A model generated the notes under the pieces. It was not told the origin of the DNA, did not search any database, and saw only the letters and a program-made list of their open reading frames with translations. From contig NZ_CP014870.1 of the NCBI RefSeq assembly GCF_001661075.1, positions 2,066,501 to 2,130,500 of the forward strand: a stretch of DNA of 64,000 bases, written 5' to 3'. Of the stretch, positions 1-8,641 are shown in pieces. The DNA is from Pseudomonas silesiensis (GTDB lineage Bacteria; Pseudomonadota; Gammaproteobacteria; Pseudomonadales; Pseudomonadaceae). The stretch's first letter is position 1; each line of letters starts with the position of its first letter. The position numbers and the translations under genes are program-made.

Positions 1-633
1 TGTGCTGGTGGTTACGGTGATTACCACATCCACGTCGGGAATACTGTCGCCGCACGGTTGCAAATGCTCGTGCAGGTCTCGATTGTTGTTGCAGAAGTCT
101 GCCGTCGCTTGCGCGTCAATTCCTCGAACCCACAGCTTGCACTGTGGGTAAAGGGCATTGATAGCTTGTATGTGATGACGTGCTTGTGCGCCGGTCCCGA
201 ACAGTAAGATCTGTTTCGGTTCACGCTGCAACAGCGTTCGAATCGCCAGGAGGGTTACTGCCGCAGTACGACGCCCTGTGACTTCTGGGCCGTCGAGCAA
301 GCACTTTATTTGTCCGGTTACGGCATCACATACGGTTACCGTGCCGTTGATCGTGGGCAGCTGACGCTGCACATTCCCCGGCTGGACGTTTACCAGTTTG
401 TGGATGCCGATGTCCTGGGCGGTGGCGGGCATGCTCAGCAAAACACCGCCGTCACCCAAGGGTACAACCAAGCGCTCAGGGCTCAGAATTGAACCAGCTT
501 CCAGTTCGGTTGCGGCTTGGGCAATAGCGTCGACAAGTTTTTTGAAATCTAGCAGTGCCGCTGTCTGCGCTTGATCACAGACGGTAACCGCAAGGTTTTT
601 CGGGGCGGCATTATTCGCCAGCATATTAGTCAT
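1..633 (-). CDS. Ornithine cyclodeaminase/mu-crystallin family reductase (5' part; runs off left edge)
   Basis: The first 211 codons are present and the frame is still open at the left edge. The ATG at 633 is the first in frame. Visible landmarks are a Lys near residue 79, the substrate-binding Arg pair in VTGRRTAA (118-125) and the Rossmann loop GTGAQA (146-151). Members of this family reduce delta1-pyrroline-2-carboxylate or delta1-piperideine-2-carboxylate with NAD(P)H, or deaminate ornithine. It follows a D-amino-acid oxidase and ABC transporter on the same strand, so I infer it reduces the cyclic imine made from D-lysine (to L-pipecolate) or a similar imine. In P. putida that step belongs to an unrelated enzyme, DpkA. 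The substrate is not proven. Confidence 0.8.
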   Translation of the reverse strand, partial: MTNMLANNAAPKNLAVTVCDQAQTAALLDFKKLVDAIAQAATELEAGSILSPERLVVPLGDGGVLLSMPATAQDIGIHKLVNVQPGNVQRQLPTINGTVTVCDAVTGQIKCLLDGPEVTGRRTAAVTLLAIRTLLQREPKQILLFGTGAQARHHIQAINALYPQCKLWVRGIDAQATADFCNNNRDLHEHLQPCGDSIPDVDVVITVTTST

Positions 634-771
634 TGAATATTCCTTTTGCTGAGATCAGTAGTGGCGGATGTCGGAAAGAAACTGCTGTGCGCGCAAGTGC
701 GTTGATAAACGGCCTACGCCTGGCGTATGGACGGCACAGCCATCGCAGGCAAGCCGTGCTCTTATGTGGCC

Positions 772-1560
772 TCAGTGTAAAATTTGCGCAAGAAAGGCCT
801 TGGCCCGCTCGCTGTTCGGGGCGCTGAAGAAGTCCTGAGGCGGTGCGTCCTCAATGATCCGGCCGCCGTCGAGAAACAGCACGCGCTCGGCCACTTGCCG
901 GGCAAAGCCCATTTCGTGGGTCACGCAGAGCATGGTCATACCGCTGCCGGCCAGGTTAACCATCACATCCAGCACTTCGCTTACCATCTCCGGGTCGAGC
1001 GCCGAGGTGGGTTCGTCGAACAGCATGATTTTGGGTTCCATGCACAATGCCCGGGCGATGGCCACGCGCTGTTGCTGGCCCCCCGAGAGCTGGCTGGGGT
1101 ACTTGCTGGCCTGGCTGGCGATACCGACTTTTTGCAGGAAGTGCTGGGCCAGTTCCTCGGCCTTCTTGCGGCTCAGGCCACGCACCGAAATCGGGGCAAG
1201 GGTGCAGTTATCGAGCACGCTCATGTGCGGGAACAGATTGAAATGCTGGAACACCATGCCAATTTCACTGCGGACCTTGGCGGCCTCGCGGTTGGTCTGG
1301 GCCAAGTCGGTGTCGTTGACCAGAATGCGGCCTTTTTCGGCGATTTCCAGGCGGTTGATGCAGCGGATCAGCGTCGATTTTCCGGAGCCGGAAGGCCCAC
1401 AGAGCACGATGCGCTCGCCTTCGCGCACTTTCAGATCGATGTTGTGCAGCACATGGAAGGCGCCATAGAACTTGTTCAAGCCGGCGATATCAACCACCAC
1501 CTTACGGGTGTCCGGGCTTGCGGCGAGCGGAGTGTCTACACGGGCAGAGAGGGCATGCAT
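772..1560 (-). CDS. Polar amino-acid ABC transporter, ATP-binding protein
   Basis: This 262-residue GlnQ/HisP-type ATPase sits on the inner face of the cytoplasmic membrane and powers the importer encoded just upstream. Walker A is GPSGSGKST near residues 55-63, the ABC signature LSGGQQQR is near 158-165, and Walker B (MLFDEP) with the switch His (VTHEMGFA) follow. The first 20 residues are a variable extension and a later start is possible, but a purine-rich site precedes the ATG at 1560. It lies 17 bp after the oxidase gene in the same transcription direction. The order ATPase, FAD oxidase, two permeases, binding protein, RpiR matches the P. putida D-lysine locus as I know it. Confidence 0.92.
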   Translation of the reverse strand: MHALSARVDTPLAASPDTRKVVVDIAGLNKFYGAFHVLHNIDLKVREGERIVLCGPSGSGKSTLIRCINRLEIAEKGRILVNDTDLAQTNREAAKVRSEIGMVFQHFNLFPHMSVLDNCTLAPISVRGLSRKKAEELAQHFLQKVGIASQASKYPSQLSGGQQQRVAIARALCMEPKIMLFDEPTSALDPEMVSEVLDVMVNLAGSGMTMLCVTHEMGFARQVAERVLFLDGGRIIEDAPPQDFFSAPNSERAKAFLAQILH

Positions 1561-1577
1561 GGTCTTGTCTCCGGCAA

Positions 1578-2819
1578 TTAGTTAAAGCGCTCGGCGCTGT
1601 ACGGGGCAGGGTTGGTAAAGGGGGCGGCACCGGTCATCAACTCGGCCAGCAGACGGCCGCAGACCGGGCCGAGGGTCAGGCCATGGTGGGCATGCCCGAA
1701 GTTGAACCACAAACCTTTGTGTCGTGGCGCCGGGCCGATCACCGGGCACATGTCCGGCAAGCATGGACGGCGTCCCAGCCAAGGCTCGGCATCCAGGCGT
1801 TCGCCCAGCGGGTAGAAGGCGCGCGCCAGCGCTTCGCAGCGACGTAGCTGGATTTCGTTGACCGGGTCCTGGCTGTCGGCGAACTCGATCCCGGTGGTCA
1901 GGCGAATGCCGCCAACCATCGGTGCCAGGACATAACCGCCCACCGGGTCAAGCAGCGGTTGTTGCAAGCGCGTGCCAGGCAGGGCGGCATAGTGCATGTG
2001 ATAACCGCGCTTGATCGCCAGTGGAATGTCATACCCTAGTGGCTCGAAAATGCCCCGGGCTTGCGGGCCGAGGGCGACCACGGCTTCGTCTGCAATCACA
2101 AGGCCCTGTTCGCTCTGCACTTCCCATTTACCCACGCGCTGGCGCAAGGACAGGGCGTCACCCAGGACGAACATGCCGCCGCGTTTGATGAACAGTTCGG
2201 CATAGCCGCGTGTCAGGCCGCCGGGGTCGCTGACAGTCTTGGGGTCCAGCCAGTGAATGCCGCCGACCACGCTGCTGTGCAAGCCCGGTTGACGGGCATG
2301 CATCTGGTCGCGGTCGAGGATTTCATAATTCAGGCCATAGTCCATGAGCGCAGCAGCGTCGCGTTGGGCCTTGGCAAACGCCGGTGGAGAGTTGTAGGCC
2401 TCGACCCAGCCACTGGCCTGGATCAGGTGATCCATGCCAGCCGGTGCAGAGAGCAGGTCGTGTTCGCTGACGCAGTGCTCCACCAACGGCAGCATGGCCC
2501 GGGTTGCGGCGGCCAAGCCCTTGGTCCCGGAGTATCGCCAGTACTGCAGCAGCCATGGACTGGCCTTGGGCAGGTACTTCAGGCTGTAGCGCACGTCCGA
2601 CTGCTGGTTGCCCGCGTAGCGCAACAGGCTCGACAGCTGGCGCGGGAACGCGTAGGGAATTACGCTGGCGCGCTCGATCAGCCCGGCATTGCCGTGGCTG
2701 GTGCCGTTACCTGGCTGCTGGCGGTCGATGAGCACGACCTTACGGCCACGGGCCTGTAACTGAAGTGCGGTACTGACGCCGACAATCCCTGCGCCCAGAA
2801 CGATGGTTTCGCAATGCAT
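1578..2819 (-). CDS. amaD: FAD-dependent D-amino-acid oxidase/dehydrogenase, AmaD-like
   Basis: This 413-residue flavoprotein of the DadA/glycine-oxidase superfamily oxidises D-amino acids to 2-oxo acids or cyclic imines. The N-terminus carries the dinucleotide-binding motif [10 protein letters not shown] followed by an acidic end to strand 2 (VVLID), and the C-terminus has a typical DadA-type motif ([11 protein letters not shown]). I use the ATG at 2819 because an AGGG ribosome site lies seven bases upstream; an in-frame ATG at 2846 has none. It sits between the ATPase and permease genes of an amino-acid importer. By synteny with P. putida amaD the likely substrate is D-lysine, giving delta1-piperideine-2-carboxylate. 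That assignment is inference. Confidence 0.85.
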   Translation of the reverse strand: MHCETIVLGAGIVGVSTALQLQARGRKVVLIDRQQPGNGTSHGNAGLIERASVIPYAFPRQLSSLLRYAGNQQSDVRYSLKYLPKASPWLLQYWRYSGTKGLAAATRAMLPLVEHCVSEHDLLSAPAGMDHLIQASGWVEAYNSPPAFAKAQRDAAALMDYGLNYEILDRDQMHARQPGLHSSVVGGIHWLDPKTVSDPGGLTRGYAELFIKRGGMFVLGDALSLRQRVGKWEVQSEQGLVIADEAVVALGPQARGIFEPLGYDIPLAIKRGYHMHYAALPGTRLQQPLLDPVGGYVLAPMVGGIRLTTGIEFADSQDPVNEIQLRRCEALARAFYPLGERLDAEPWLGRRPCLPDMCPVIGPAPRHKGLWFNFGHAHHGLTLGPVCGRLLAELMTGAAPFTNPAPYSAERFN

Positions 2820-2867
2820 GGTATATCCCTGATGCAGGGCGCGCACGGCAGCCCGAGAAAAATGGGT

Positions 2868-3578
2868 TTACTGCAGGTGACGGCCGAGGCGGCCCTCGAG
2901 CGCTTTCAGGCTGCGGCGCACGACTTCCACAATCAGCAGATAGAGCACGGCGGCCCAGAGGTAGATCTGGAAGTCGAAACTGCGCGAGAAGGCCAGCTTG
3001 GTCACTCCCATCAAGTCGTAGATGGTCACCAGCGAGGCAATGGCGCTGGCCTTGATCATCAGAATCAGTTCATTGCCCAGCGGGCCAATGGCGACCAGCA
3101 GCGACTGCGGCAGGATGACTTTGCGAAAGGTGGTCCAGCGCGACAGACTGAGGGCTTTCGAGGCCTCGCGCTGGCCTTGGGTCACGGCCAGGATGCTGCC
3201 GCGCAAGATCTCGGCCTGATAAGCCGCGGTGTTCAGGGTGAAGGCCAGCAGCGTGCAGAACCAGGCGTCACGGAAGAACCACCACATACCCACGTCCTGC
3301 CAGAAGCCTTTGAACGATCCCAGGCCGTAATAGAGCATGAACAGCTGTGCCAGTAGCGGCGAACCGCGGAAGAAATACACGTAGACGCCGGTAAAACGGC
3401 TGATAAAGCGGTTACTCGACAACCGGCCCAAGGCGATCAGCAGACCAAGCAGGGCGCCAAGGGTGAAGGAAATGGCCACCAGCTTGGCAGTCACCAACAG
3501 ACCGTCGATGAAGCGGGGACCGTAACGCTCCAACAAGTCAGGGCTGAGGAACAGATTTTGCAATTCATCGAAGCTCAT
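2868..3578 (-). CDS. Polar amino-acid ABC transporter permease (HisM/GlnP type)
   Basis: This 236-residue inner-membrane permease has several hydrophobic spans and the EAA loop that contacts the ATPase (GQREASKALSLSRWTTFRKV). The N-terminal part contains the usual family segment FIDGLLVTAKLVAISFTLG. The start at 3578 overlaps the stop of the preceding permease by four bases (ATGA), which implies translational coupling. A longer reading frame begins at 3671 but would run far into the neighbouring gene. With its partner it should form the heterodimeric channel of the D-amino-acid importer. Confidence 0.92.
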   Translation of the reverse strand: MSFDELQNLFLSPDLLERYGPRFIDGLLVTAKLVAISFTLGALLGLLIALGRLSSNRFISRFTGVYVYFFRGSPLLAQLFMLYYGLGSFKGFWQDVGMWWFFRDAWFCTLLAFTLNTAAYQAEILRGSILAVTQGQREASKALSLSRWTTFRKVILPQSLLVAIGPLGNELILMIKASAIASLVTIYDLMGVTKLAFSRSFDFQIYLWAAVLYLLIVEVVRRSLKALEGRLGRHLQ

Positions 3579-4294
3579 GGGCGAACGCTCCGTTGATGGC
3601 GGCTGAAATACTGCTCCAGGAACTGGAACAGGCGGCCGGAAATGGCCGAGAAAAACAGGTAGCCAAAGCAAGCCACGGTGTAGAACAGCATCGGTTCCTT
3701 GGTGACGCTGACCGCCAGGTTGGTCTGGCGCATCAGGTCGACCAGGGAGATGGTCGACACCAGCGAGGTGTCCTTGAGCAGCGACAGCCAGTTATTCGAC
3801 AGGCCCGGCAACGCAATGCGTACCAATTGCGGCAGTACCACCTTGGTAAAGGTTGTGCGTCGGGACAGGCCCAGGGCGGCTGCAGCTTCGAACTGTCCCT
3901 TGGGCACGGTTTTGAAGGCGCCCAGCCAGATCTGGCTGGAAAACGCGGCGAACACCAGACTGAAGGCGATCATCGCGGCGACGAAGGGGTTGATCGCGAC
4001 TTCGGCCTCGTAGCCCATCGCGGCCAACAGTTTCTGCGCACCGATCTGGCAGCCGTAATAGATTATCAGCAGGGTCAGCAGCTCGGGCAGTCCGCGGAAC
4101 ACAGTGGCAAACACCGTGCTCAGGGAGCGCAACCAGCGACGTCGTGAGCGGGCGGCCAAGGCCACGCCCAAGCCCAGCGGCAGACCAATCGGCAGGCAGC
4201 TCAGGGCCAGGACAATGGTCACCAGTGCACCGGCCAGCAAGGCCGAACCCCAGCCGCCACTGGCGAAGGACAGCAATGACAGGTTTTCGAACAT
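3575..4294 (-). CDS. Polar amino-acid ABC transporter permease (HisQ type)
   Basis: This 239-residue integral membrane protein is the second subunit of the channel. It has a hydrophobic N-terminal span after MFENLSLLSF and the EAA loop GQFEAAAALGLSRRTTFTKV. The ATG at 4294 is preceded by GAGAGGG at good spacing, so the reading frame upstream to 4360 is probably not translated. Its end overlaps the next permease by four bases. It lies downstream of the binding-protein gene, separated by a perfect 20-bp palindrome. Confidence 0.92.
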   Translation of the reverse strand: MFENLSLLSFASGGWGSALLAGALVTIVLALSCLPIGLPLGLGVALAARSRRRWLRSLSTVFATVFRGLPELLTLLIIYYGCQIGAQKLLAAMGYEAEVAINPFVAAMIAFSLVFAAFSSQIWLGAFKTVPKGQFEAAAALGLSRRTTFTKVVLPQLVRIALPGLSNNWLSLLKDTSLVSTISLVDLMRQTNLAVSVTKEPMLFYTVACFGYLFFSAISGRLFQFLEQYFSRHQRSVRP

Positions 4295-4378
4295 GCTCGA
4301 ACCCTCTCGGTAAATTAAGCTCGCACGGCCTCGCCGCACCCGTGTATGAGGGCGGTTCAACCTGTCGGCAAGTAACGA

Positions 4379-4398
4379 CCCTCAGGCGCGCCTGAGGG
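4379..4398 (-). promoter_or_regulatory. Perfect 20-bp palindrome between binding-protein and permease genes
   Basis: Two 10-base arms (CCCTCAGGCG and its complement) meet with no spacer. In RNA this would be a strong stem just after the substrate-binding protein gene. Such intercistronic stems commonly protect the upstream transcript or attenuate the downstream one, so the binding protein is made in excess over the permeases. There is no T-tract on the minus strand, so I do not call it a full terminator. Confidence 0.6.
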
Positions 4399-4407
4399 CT
4401 CGGGAGA

Positions 4408-5163
4408 TCAATAGATATCGAAGGCGAAGTAGCGACTGGAGATCTTCTTATAGGTGCCGTCGGCAACGATCTCATCCAGCGCCTTGTTGAAGCGCTCGCG
4501 CAGGACATCGTCACCTTTGCGCACCGCGATCGAGGCATCTGCGGTGGTGCCGTTGACGTCGCCGATGATCTTGCAGCAGTCTTTGCCAGTGCTGTCGACC
4601 CAGGCCAGCAGCGGGAATTTGTCGGCAATCACCCCGTCGATCCGGCCAGTCGCCAAGTCGCTGTTGGCTTCATCGAGGGTAGGGTAGAGCTTCACGTCGG
4701 CGCCGGCTGGGCCGTAATGATCTTCGGCATAGATGGCCTGGGTCGAGGATGACTGGGCACCGATCGTGCGGCCCTTGAAGTTGGTCTGGGCGTCGGTGAT
4801 GTCCGAGTCCTTGGATACCGCCACGGATAGGGGGGTTCGGTAGTAGTGCCGGGTGAAATCGATTTTCTGCTTGCGCTCATCGGTGGCGATCATCGAAGCC
4901 ACGACCGCATCGTATTTCTTCGCCATTAGCGCCGGGATAATCCCTTCCCAGTCCTGGGCGACGATGCTGCACTGCACTTTCATGCGTTCGCACAATGCAT
5001 TGGCGATATCCACATCGAAACCGTGCAACTTGTTGTCCGAGTCAACGTAGTTGAACGGCGGGTAAGCGCCTTCGGTAGCAATCTTCAGTACTTCAGCCTG
5101 CGCACTGGTGGCCCCGGCCAGGACCATTGCGCATACACCGGCAAAGCGAATGACGTGTTTCAT
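4408..5163 (-). CDS. Periplasmic amino-acid-binding protein of ABC transporter
   Basis: This is a 251-residue family-3 solute-binding protein. The first 22 or so residues (KHVIRFAGVCAMVLAGATSAQA) are a Sec signal peptide ending in AQA. The mature part begins with the family pattern EVLKIATEGAYPPFNYVD and contains the DGVIADK segment of lobe closure. I take the ATG at 5163, with GAGGTG just upstream; the frame opens earlier but the extra 69 residues are Ser/Cys/Arg-rich and not protein-like. The two Cys in KDCCK are unusual but do not disturb the fold region. Ligand is probably a basic D-amino acid, by context only. Confidence 0.93.
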   Translation of the reverse strand: MKHVIRFAGVCAMVLAGATSAQAEVLKIATEGAYPPFNYVDSDNKLHGFDVDIANALCERMKVQCSIVAQDWEGIIPALMAKKYDAVVASMIATDERKQKIDFTRHYYRTPLSVAVSKDSDITDAQTNFKGRTIGAQSSSTQAIYAEDHYGPAGADVKLYPTLDEANSDLATGRIDGVIADKFPLLAWVDSTGKDCCKIIGDVNGTTADASIAVRKGDDVLRERFNKALDEIVADGTYKKISSRYFAFDIY

Positions 5164-5176
5164 CCAGCACCTCGTT

Positions 5177-6082
5177 TTATTGTTTTGAGTTTGGTGATGA
5201 TGTGTATCCAACGAACTCGTTATGTAAGGCCGCGATGGCTTCAAGACGCTTTTCGACCTCGGGACCCAGCTGTTTGCAGACGTCGTTGACCAGCAGGTGG
5301 ACCAGCGACAGCATCGCCGCTGTCGATTCCCAGAACAGGTTGAACTCGGTGGGCACGCGGAACACTTCATCGGCGTTCTGTTCGGCCCAGTCGCAAAAGG
5401 TGTCGGTGATCAGCGTCACAGGGATTCCGGCATCGCGGGCCTTGCGGCACAGGGTCAAGGCGTGGCGGGAATAGCGGCGGGCTTCGAACACCACCAGCGC
5501 ACTGTCTTCGGGGGCACTGAGCAACACGTCGGCGTAATGCCCGGCGGCACCGTCGACCCAGTGTGTGTCATCGCGCAGGTACTGCAACAGATGCACCATG
5601 GATGCGGCGATGCCACGCTCTGTCTGGAACCCGGCGACGAACACCTTGCGCCGGGTGGCCAGGCGCAGGCTGACGCTGTGCCAGGTCGGGGTGAGGCTAT
5701 ATTCGTAAACCTTAACCAGGGCCGCGACTTCCAACTCGAAGCTGCGCGGCAGGCCTTGAGGACCCTGGCTGGCTTGATGGCGAAACTCCTGCAAGCGATC
5801 GCCCACCAGCCATGGTCCATCGCCCAGGTCGACCTTGAGGTCGTTTTTCAGATCTTTGAAGTGGCTGTATCCGAGGGAGCGACAGAAGCGCCCCACACTG
5901 GACTCACTGACGTTCAATTTCGCGGCAATATCAGCGGCAGTCTGGAACGGCAGTTCATAGAGGTTGGCCAGCATGTAATTGGCAATCGCCCGACCGGAAG
6001 CGGCGGCGGTTGAAAGACTGCTTTCAAGGCGTTGTTTGATCGGCTGGCTCAAGGCTGCTTCCTGTTGTTTTTCAGCGCTCAC
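5177..6082 (-). CDS. RpiR-family transcriptional regulator (HTH + SIS domains)
   Basis: The 301-residue protein has an N-terminal HTH_6 domain (about residues 15-90, with AADIAAKLNVSESSVGRFCRSLGY) and a C-terminal SIS sugar-isomerase-like ligand domain (about 125-265). It starts with GTG at 6082 and ends 13 bp before the binding-protein gene, so it heads the operon it most likely controls. The upstream 350 bp hold an inverted repeat that could be its operator. The same regulator class sits at the same place in the P. putida D-lysine locus. The effector could be a lysine-derived intermediate. Confidence 0.9.
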   Translation of the reverse strand: MSAEKQQEAALSQPIKQRLESSLSTAAASGRAIANYMLANLYELPFQTAADIAAKLNVSESSVGRFCRSLGYSHFKDLKNDLKVDLGDGPWLVGDRLQEFRHQASQGPQGLPRSFELEVAALVKVYEYSLTPTWHSVSLRLATRRKVFVAGFQTERGIAASMVHLLQYLRDDTHWVDGAAGHYADVLLSAPEDSALVVFEARRYSRHALTLCRKARDAGIPVTLITDTFCDWAEQNADEVFRVPTEFNLFWESTAAMLSLVHLLVNDVCKQLGPEVEKRLEAIAALHNEFVGYTSSPNSKQ

Positions 6083-6435
6083 GAAAGAAAATGCGTGTTT
6101 TCTGGCATAAAGTCAATACATGACAGATAGCTGTCATGACGGATGGTCGTCACTCTGGTATGCACCATCGACAACTCGGTTGGAGGTTCAGGATGCCCCA
6201 AGCAAGAGATTGCACAGTGAGAAGCCAAGAAATCCCATGTGCGCCATCCTCTTGGTCACCTGGCACGACATCAGTCATTTTCTAATGCATCGTCGGCAGG
6301 ACGCCTGAGGAGGGAGAAACGCAAAGTTCTGGAAAGTCATGAAGCCGAAATCAAGCTGAAGAATCGGCGTTAAGCGGCTTGAAGCAGTTAATGCCCTGCG
6401 CGAATAGTTATTTCTAGCATTATGCAGGAAACCCT
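6083..6435. other. Intergenic region holding the RpiR promoter area
   Basis: About 350 bp separate the RpiR gene from the next small gene. Apart from the inverted repeat at 6119-6138 I see no gene, tRNA or terminator here. A short open stretch on the plus strand ending near 6373 is Lys/Arg/Glu-rich but has no start with a ribosome site. Confidence 0.5.
6119..6138. promoter_or_regulatory. Candidate RpiR operator (inverted repeat)
   Basis: Two perfect 8-base arms, CATGACAG and CTGTCATG, are separated by four bases. The site is 37 bp upstream of the GTG start of the RpiR-family gene. RpiR proteins bind inverted repeats as dimers, so autoregulation of the operon through this site is plausible. 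No second copy was noticed nearby. Confidence 0.45.
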
Positions 6436-6702
6436 CTATTCAGTTTTAAGTGCTGATACAAATGTTGCCAGCGAAGGATCTTTTTCAGCATTTTGCTTGT
6501 GCCTGCCGATGAAAATCCACTCGTCCTCTGTCCAAAGAATTCGTGTTGTCTTAGGTGCTTTGCAGTCAAAAACAACCTGATAGATTTTTGTTTCTCTCTG
6601 CTGGACGACGACGCATTGCTCAAGGCAAACCAACAATCGCTGCCCGGGCGCCAGTGTTGGCGCATTGAGCGGGACACACAGCTTAATTTCTGTTTTTCGC
6701 AT
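6436..6702 (-). CDS. Small hypothetical protein (88 aa)
   Basis: I do not recognise this protein. It reads as a plausible compact soluble domain with alternating hydrophobic strands (KIYQVVFDCKAPKTTRILWT) and a Trp/Ile-rich segment, no signal peptide and no membrane span. The ATG at 6702 has AGGGACG about ten bases upstream. It is divergent from the 76-residue protein gene at 6930 and shares that intergenic region. An overlapping frame at 6420-6677 on the same strand looks like its shadow. Confidence 0.5.
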   Translation of the reverse strand: MRKTEIKLCVPLNAPTLAPGQRLLVCLEQCVVVQQRETKIYQVVFDCKAPKTTRILWTEDEWIFIGRHKQNAEKDPSLATFVSALKTE

Positions 6703-6767
6703 GATGACTTTCGTCCCTAAAATTCAGAAACCGTACGCGGTAAATCAAAAGACGGTGGTTCTGCTAA

Positions 6768-6830
6768 TGACTAGCCTCCGAGGGTGCATATGTGCATAAT
6801 ATTATCATGCAGTGATAATAGAAAGGCAAT
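6768..6830 (+). promoter_or_regulatory. Duplicated promoter/operator region, copy 1
   Basis: This stretch upstream of the 76-residue protein gene recurs, in inverted orientation, at 11507-11569 upstream of its paralogue. Shared words in order are TGACTAGCCTC, ATGTGCATA and AGTGATAATAG followed by GCAAT. It contains an inverted repeat at 6801-6819, ATTATCA and TGATAAT around five bases, which looks like a dimeric regulator site. Confidence 0.55.
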
Positions 6831-6929
6831 CTGCTCGACCTTGCCTCAGGCAGGCGACGTCTTTTGCTCAGCTGCCGGGAGGCAAAATCACGCATGAGAA
6901 CAGCAAGATTTGAGCGCTTGGAGAGCTGC

Positions 6930-7160
6930 ATGAAACGTGAGGACGTAAAAATCAAACACGCTGAAGGCATTCAGTTTGACACCCATTTGATTGCCAATCC
7001 GGCCAACACCCAGGAGTGGATCGCCTTCTTTAAAAAGGAAGCAGGAAGAAGCTTTTTCCTGGTCAATGACAACGAAGAAATTGAACCCTTCCGACACCTT
7101 GATGATTTGATTCATGAGCTGCGTGAAATCGGCATCAAGGTGGCTGAAATTCATTTGTGA
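6930..7160 (+). CDS. Small conserved protein, paralogue of 11198-11428 (76 aa)
   Basis: The function is unknown. The 76 residues are clearly related along their full length to the product at 11198-11428: both share IANPANT and the run FFLVNDNEEIE or YFLVNDNEEIE, then a Glu/Leu-rich C-terminal helix (LREIGIKVAEIHL against LRELGIKSAEVHF). I use the ATG at 6930, with GAGAG upstream, because it gives the same length as the paralogue. It seems to be a small alpha/beta cytoplasmic protein. A second small gene follows after 24 bp, probably in the same transcript. Confidence 0.75.
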   Translation: MKREDVKIKHAEGIQFDTHLIANPANTQEWIAFFKKEAGRSFFLVNDNEEIEPFRHLDDLIHELREIGIKVAEIHL

Positions 7161-7184
7161 ATTATTTTTCCTTGGAGTGTCGTC

Positions 7185-7379
7185 ATGTCTGTCAGGGTCG
7201 AACATCTGTCTAGTCAGAGTGAAGATCTATGGTCCGTGTGTGTAGGAACCCGGCGAATTCAGTTCCGCAATGAGCAGGGTGCAAAGGACTACGCGGCAAA
7301 GCTGAAACAGCGTATAGAAGCTCCACATATGTACCCGTATGCAGTGCCGGCAACCGGTAACGGAAACTGCAGTAAGTAA
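7185..7379 (+). CDS. Small hypothetical protein (64 aa)
   Basis: I do not recognise a family. The product is short and soluble, with a strand-rich start (MSVRVEHLSSQSEDLWSVCV) and a basic helix (AKDYAAKLKQRIE). The ATG has GGAG nine bases upstream. It follows the 76-residue protein gene by 24 bp and probably shares its promoter; the inverted paralogous copy at 11.4 kb has no such partner. Confidence 0.55.
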   Translation: MSVRVEHLSSQSEDLWSVCVGTRRIQFRNEQGAKDYAAKLKQRIEAPHMYPYAVPATGNGNCSK

Positions 7380-7455
7380 TTAATGTGTTGCCCTTGTTTT
7401 GGCTGGACGGTGATCACCATGGACCTTTTGCTCTCGGCCCAGTGGGAACAGATAT

Positions 7456-7482
7456 AAAACGCCAGCTCTGACTGAGCTGGCG
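7456..7482 (-). terminator. Rho-independent terminator of the dehydrogenase gene
   Basis: On the minus strand the 8-bp stem CGCCAGCT/AGCTGGCG with a 7-base loop is followed by TTTTAT. It begins 12 bases after the stop codon of the isocitrate dehydrogenase-like gene. Confidence 0.8.
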
Positions 7483-7493
7483 AATACGTCTAT

Positions 7494-8507
7494 CTAGTCA
7501 CGCAAGTAGGCCACCAGGGCGTCAGCGAAGGACTCGGTCGTTCCGGTTCCCCCCATATCCGGTGTTACCTGATCGCGGGCGGTTTCCAAAACAACGCGGA
7601 TAGCGGTACGAATGCGTGTCCCCTTGTCCACCATGCCCAGATAATCAAGCATGTCCGCGGCAGCCAACAACAACGCACAAGGGTTCGCGATGTTCTTGCC
7701 AGCGATGTCCGGTGCCGAGCCGTGGACCGCTTCAAAGATGGCCGCATCGGCGCCGATGTTAGACCCGGGCGCCAAGCCCAATCCACCCACCAGGCCTGCG
7801 CACAAGTCTGAAAGGATGTCGCCAAACAGGTTGGTGGTGACAATGACATCGAATTGATGGGGATTCATTACCAACTGCATACAGGCGTTATCGACGATCA
7901 TTTCGTGGAATTCGATTTCCGGAAAGTCCGCAGCGACCTCACGCGCAACCTCAAGAAACAAACCGGAGCAAGACTTGATGATATTGGCCTTGTGCACCGC
8001 GGTAACTTTCTTGCGTCCTTTGCTACGAGCCAGCTCGAACGCGTATCGCACGATGCGTTCGGAGGCTGTGCGTGTTACGCGAATGCTCGCCAAAGCGACT
8101 TCGCCGTCTTCTGAAATACTCTGTCCTTCGGGTAAGTAAGCTCCCTCGGTATTTTCGCGCACCGTGATGATGTCGATATCTTCGAAGCGCGAACGGGTCC
8201 CCGGGAAACTGATCGCTGGTCGGACATTGGCGTAGAGATCGAAATGGCGGCGAAGGTGAACGTTGATCGATGAGAACCCACGGCCAATCGGTGTCGTCAG
8301 AGGGCCTTTAAGTGCGATGCCATGTTTGGCGATCGTATCGATAGAGGCGGGTGGCATCAGCTGTCCATGTTGCTGCAACGCCTCCAGGCCGGCCTCAACG
8401 AAGTCGTAGCGAAGATTGCAGTCAAGGGCGTCGAGTACGCGTAGCGTCGCTTGCATGATCTCGGGGCCGATGCCGTCGCCCTTGATGATTGCGATTGTTC
8501 TGCTCAT
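7494..8507 (-). CDS. Isocitrate/isopropylmalate dehydrogenase family protein, probably NAD-isocitrate dehydrogenase
   Basis: This 337-residue beta-decarboxylating dehydrogenase oxidises a 2-hydroxy acid and removes CO2. Family landmarks are GDGIGPEI at the N-terminus, the substrate loop RENTEGAY, the metal-site region TTNLFGDILSD, and HGSAPDIAGKNIANP near the cofactor site. The length and the Ser-containing loop (GFSSINVHLRR) fit the homoisocitrate/NAD-isocitrate branch better than leucine-pathway LeuB, but tartrate or 3-isopropylmalate activity cannot be excluded from sequence alone. The ATG at 8507 has AGGAAGAGA upstream. A malic enzyme and a SulP transporter nearby suggest dicarboxylate or tricarboxylate use. 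Confidence 0.85.
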   Translation of the reverse strand: MSRTIAIIKGDGIGPEIMQATLRVLDALDCNLRYDFVEAGLEALQQHGQLMPPASIDTIAKHGIALKGPLTTPIGRGFSSINVHLRRHFDLYANVRPAISFPGTRSRFEDIDIITVRENTEGAYLPEGQSISEDGEVALASIRVTRTASERIVRYAFELARSKGRKKVTAVHKANIIKSCSGLFLEVAREVAADFPEIEFHEMIVDNACMQLVMNPHQFDVIVTTNLFGDILSDLCAGLVGGLGLAPGSNIGADAAIFEAVHGSAPDIAGKNIANPCALLLAAADMLDYLGMVDKGTRIRTAIRVVLETARDQVTPDMGGTGTTESFADALVAYLRD

Positions 8508-8584
8508 GGTCTCTTCCTTAACAGAGCTTTGTCAGCCTGCTGTATTGATTGGGTGATTGAGACTGGTGTCACGAATATGCGCAT

Positions 8585-8609
8585 GACATTAACATACAAT
8601 GTTAATGTT
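8585..8609. promoter_or_regulatory. Perfect inverted repeat upstream of the dehydrogenase gene
   Basis: Arms ACATTAACAT and ATGTTAATGT (8586-8595, 8599-8608) flank a 3-base centre, about 78 bp upstream of the start at 8507. The words GACATT, TACAAT and ATGTT recur in the same order at 10702-10727 upstream of malic enzyme. It looks like an operator for a dimeric regulator. Confidence 0.6.
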
Positions 8610-8641
8610 TGCGGCAGGCGCGCTCAGCAAAAGTCATTGGC

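Noticed and set aside
784..1581. Long plus-strand frame opposite the ABC ATPase gene
   Set aside because: It is the antisense shadow of a GC-rich gene with clear Walker motifs on the minus strand.
6801..6819. Inverted repeat as a transcription terminator
   Set aside because: There is no T-tract and it lies upstream of a gene start within a duplicated promoter, so an operator is the better reading.
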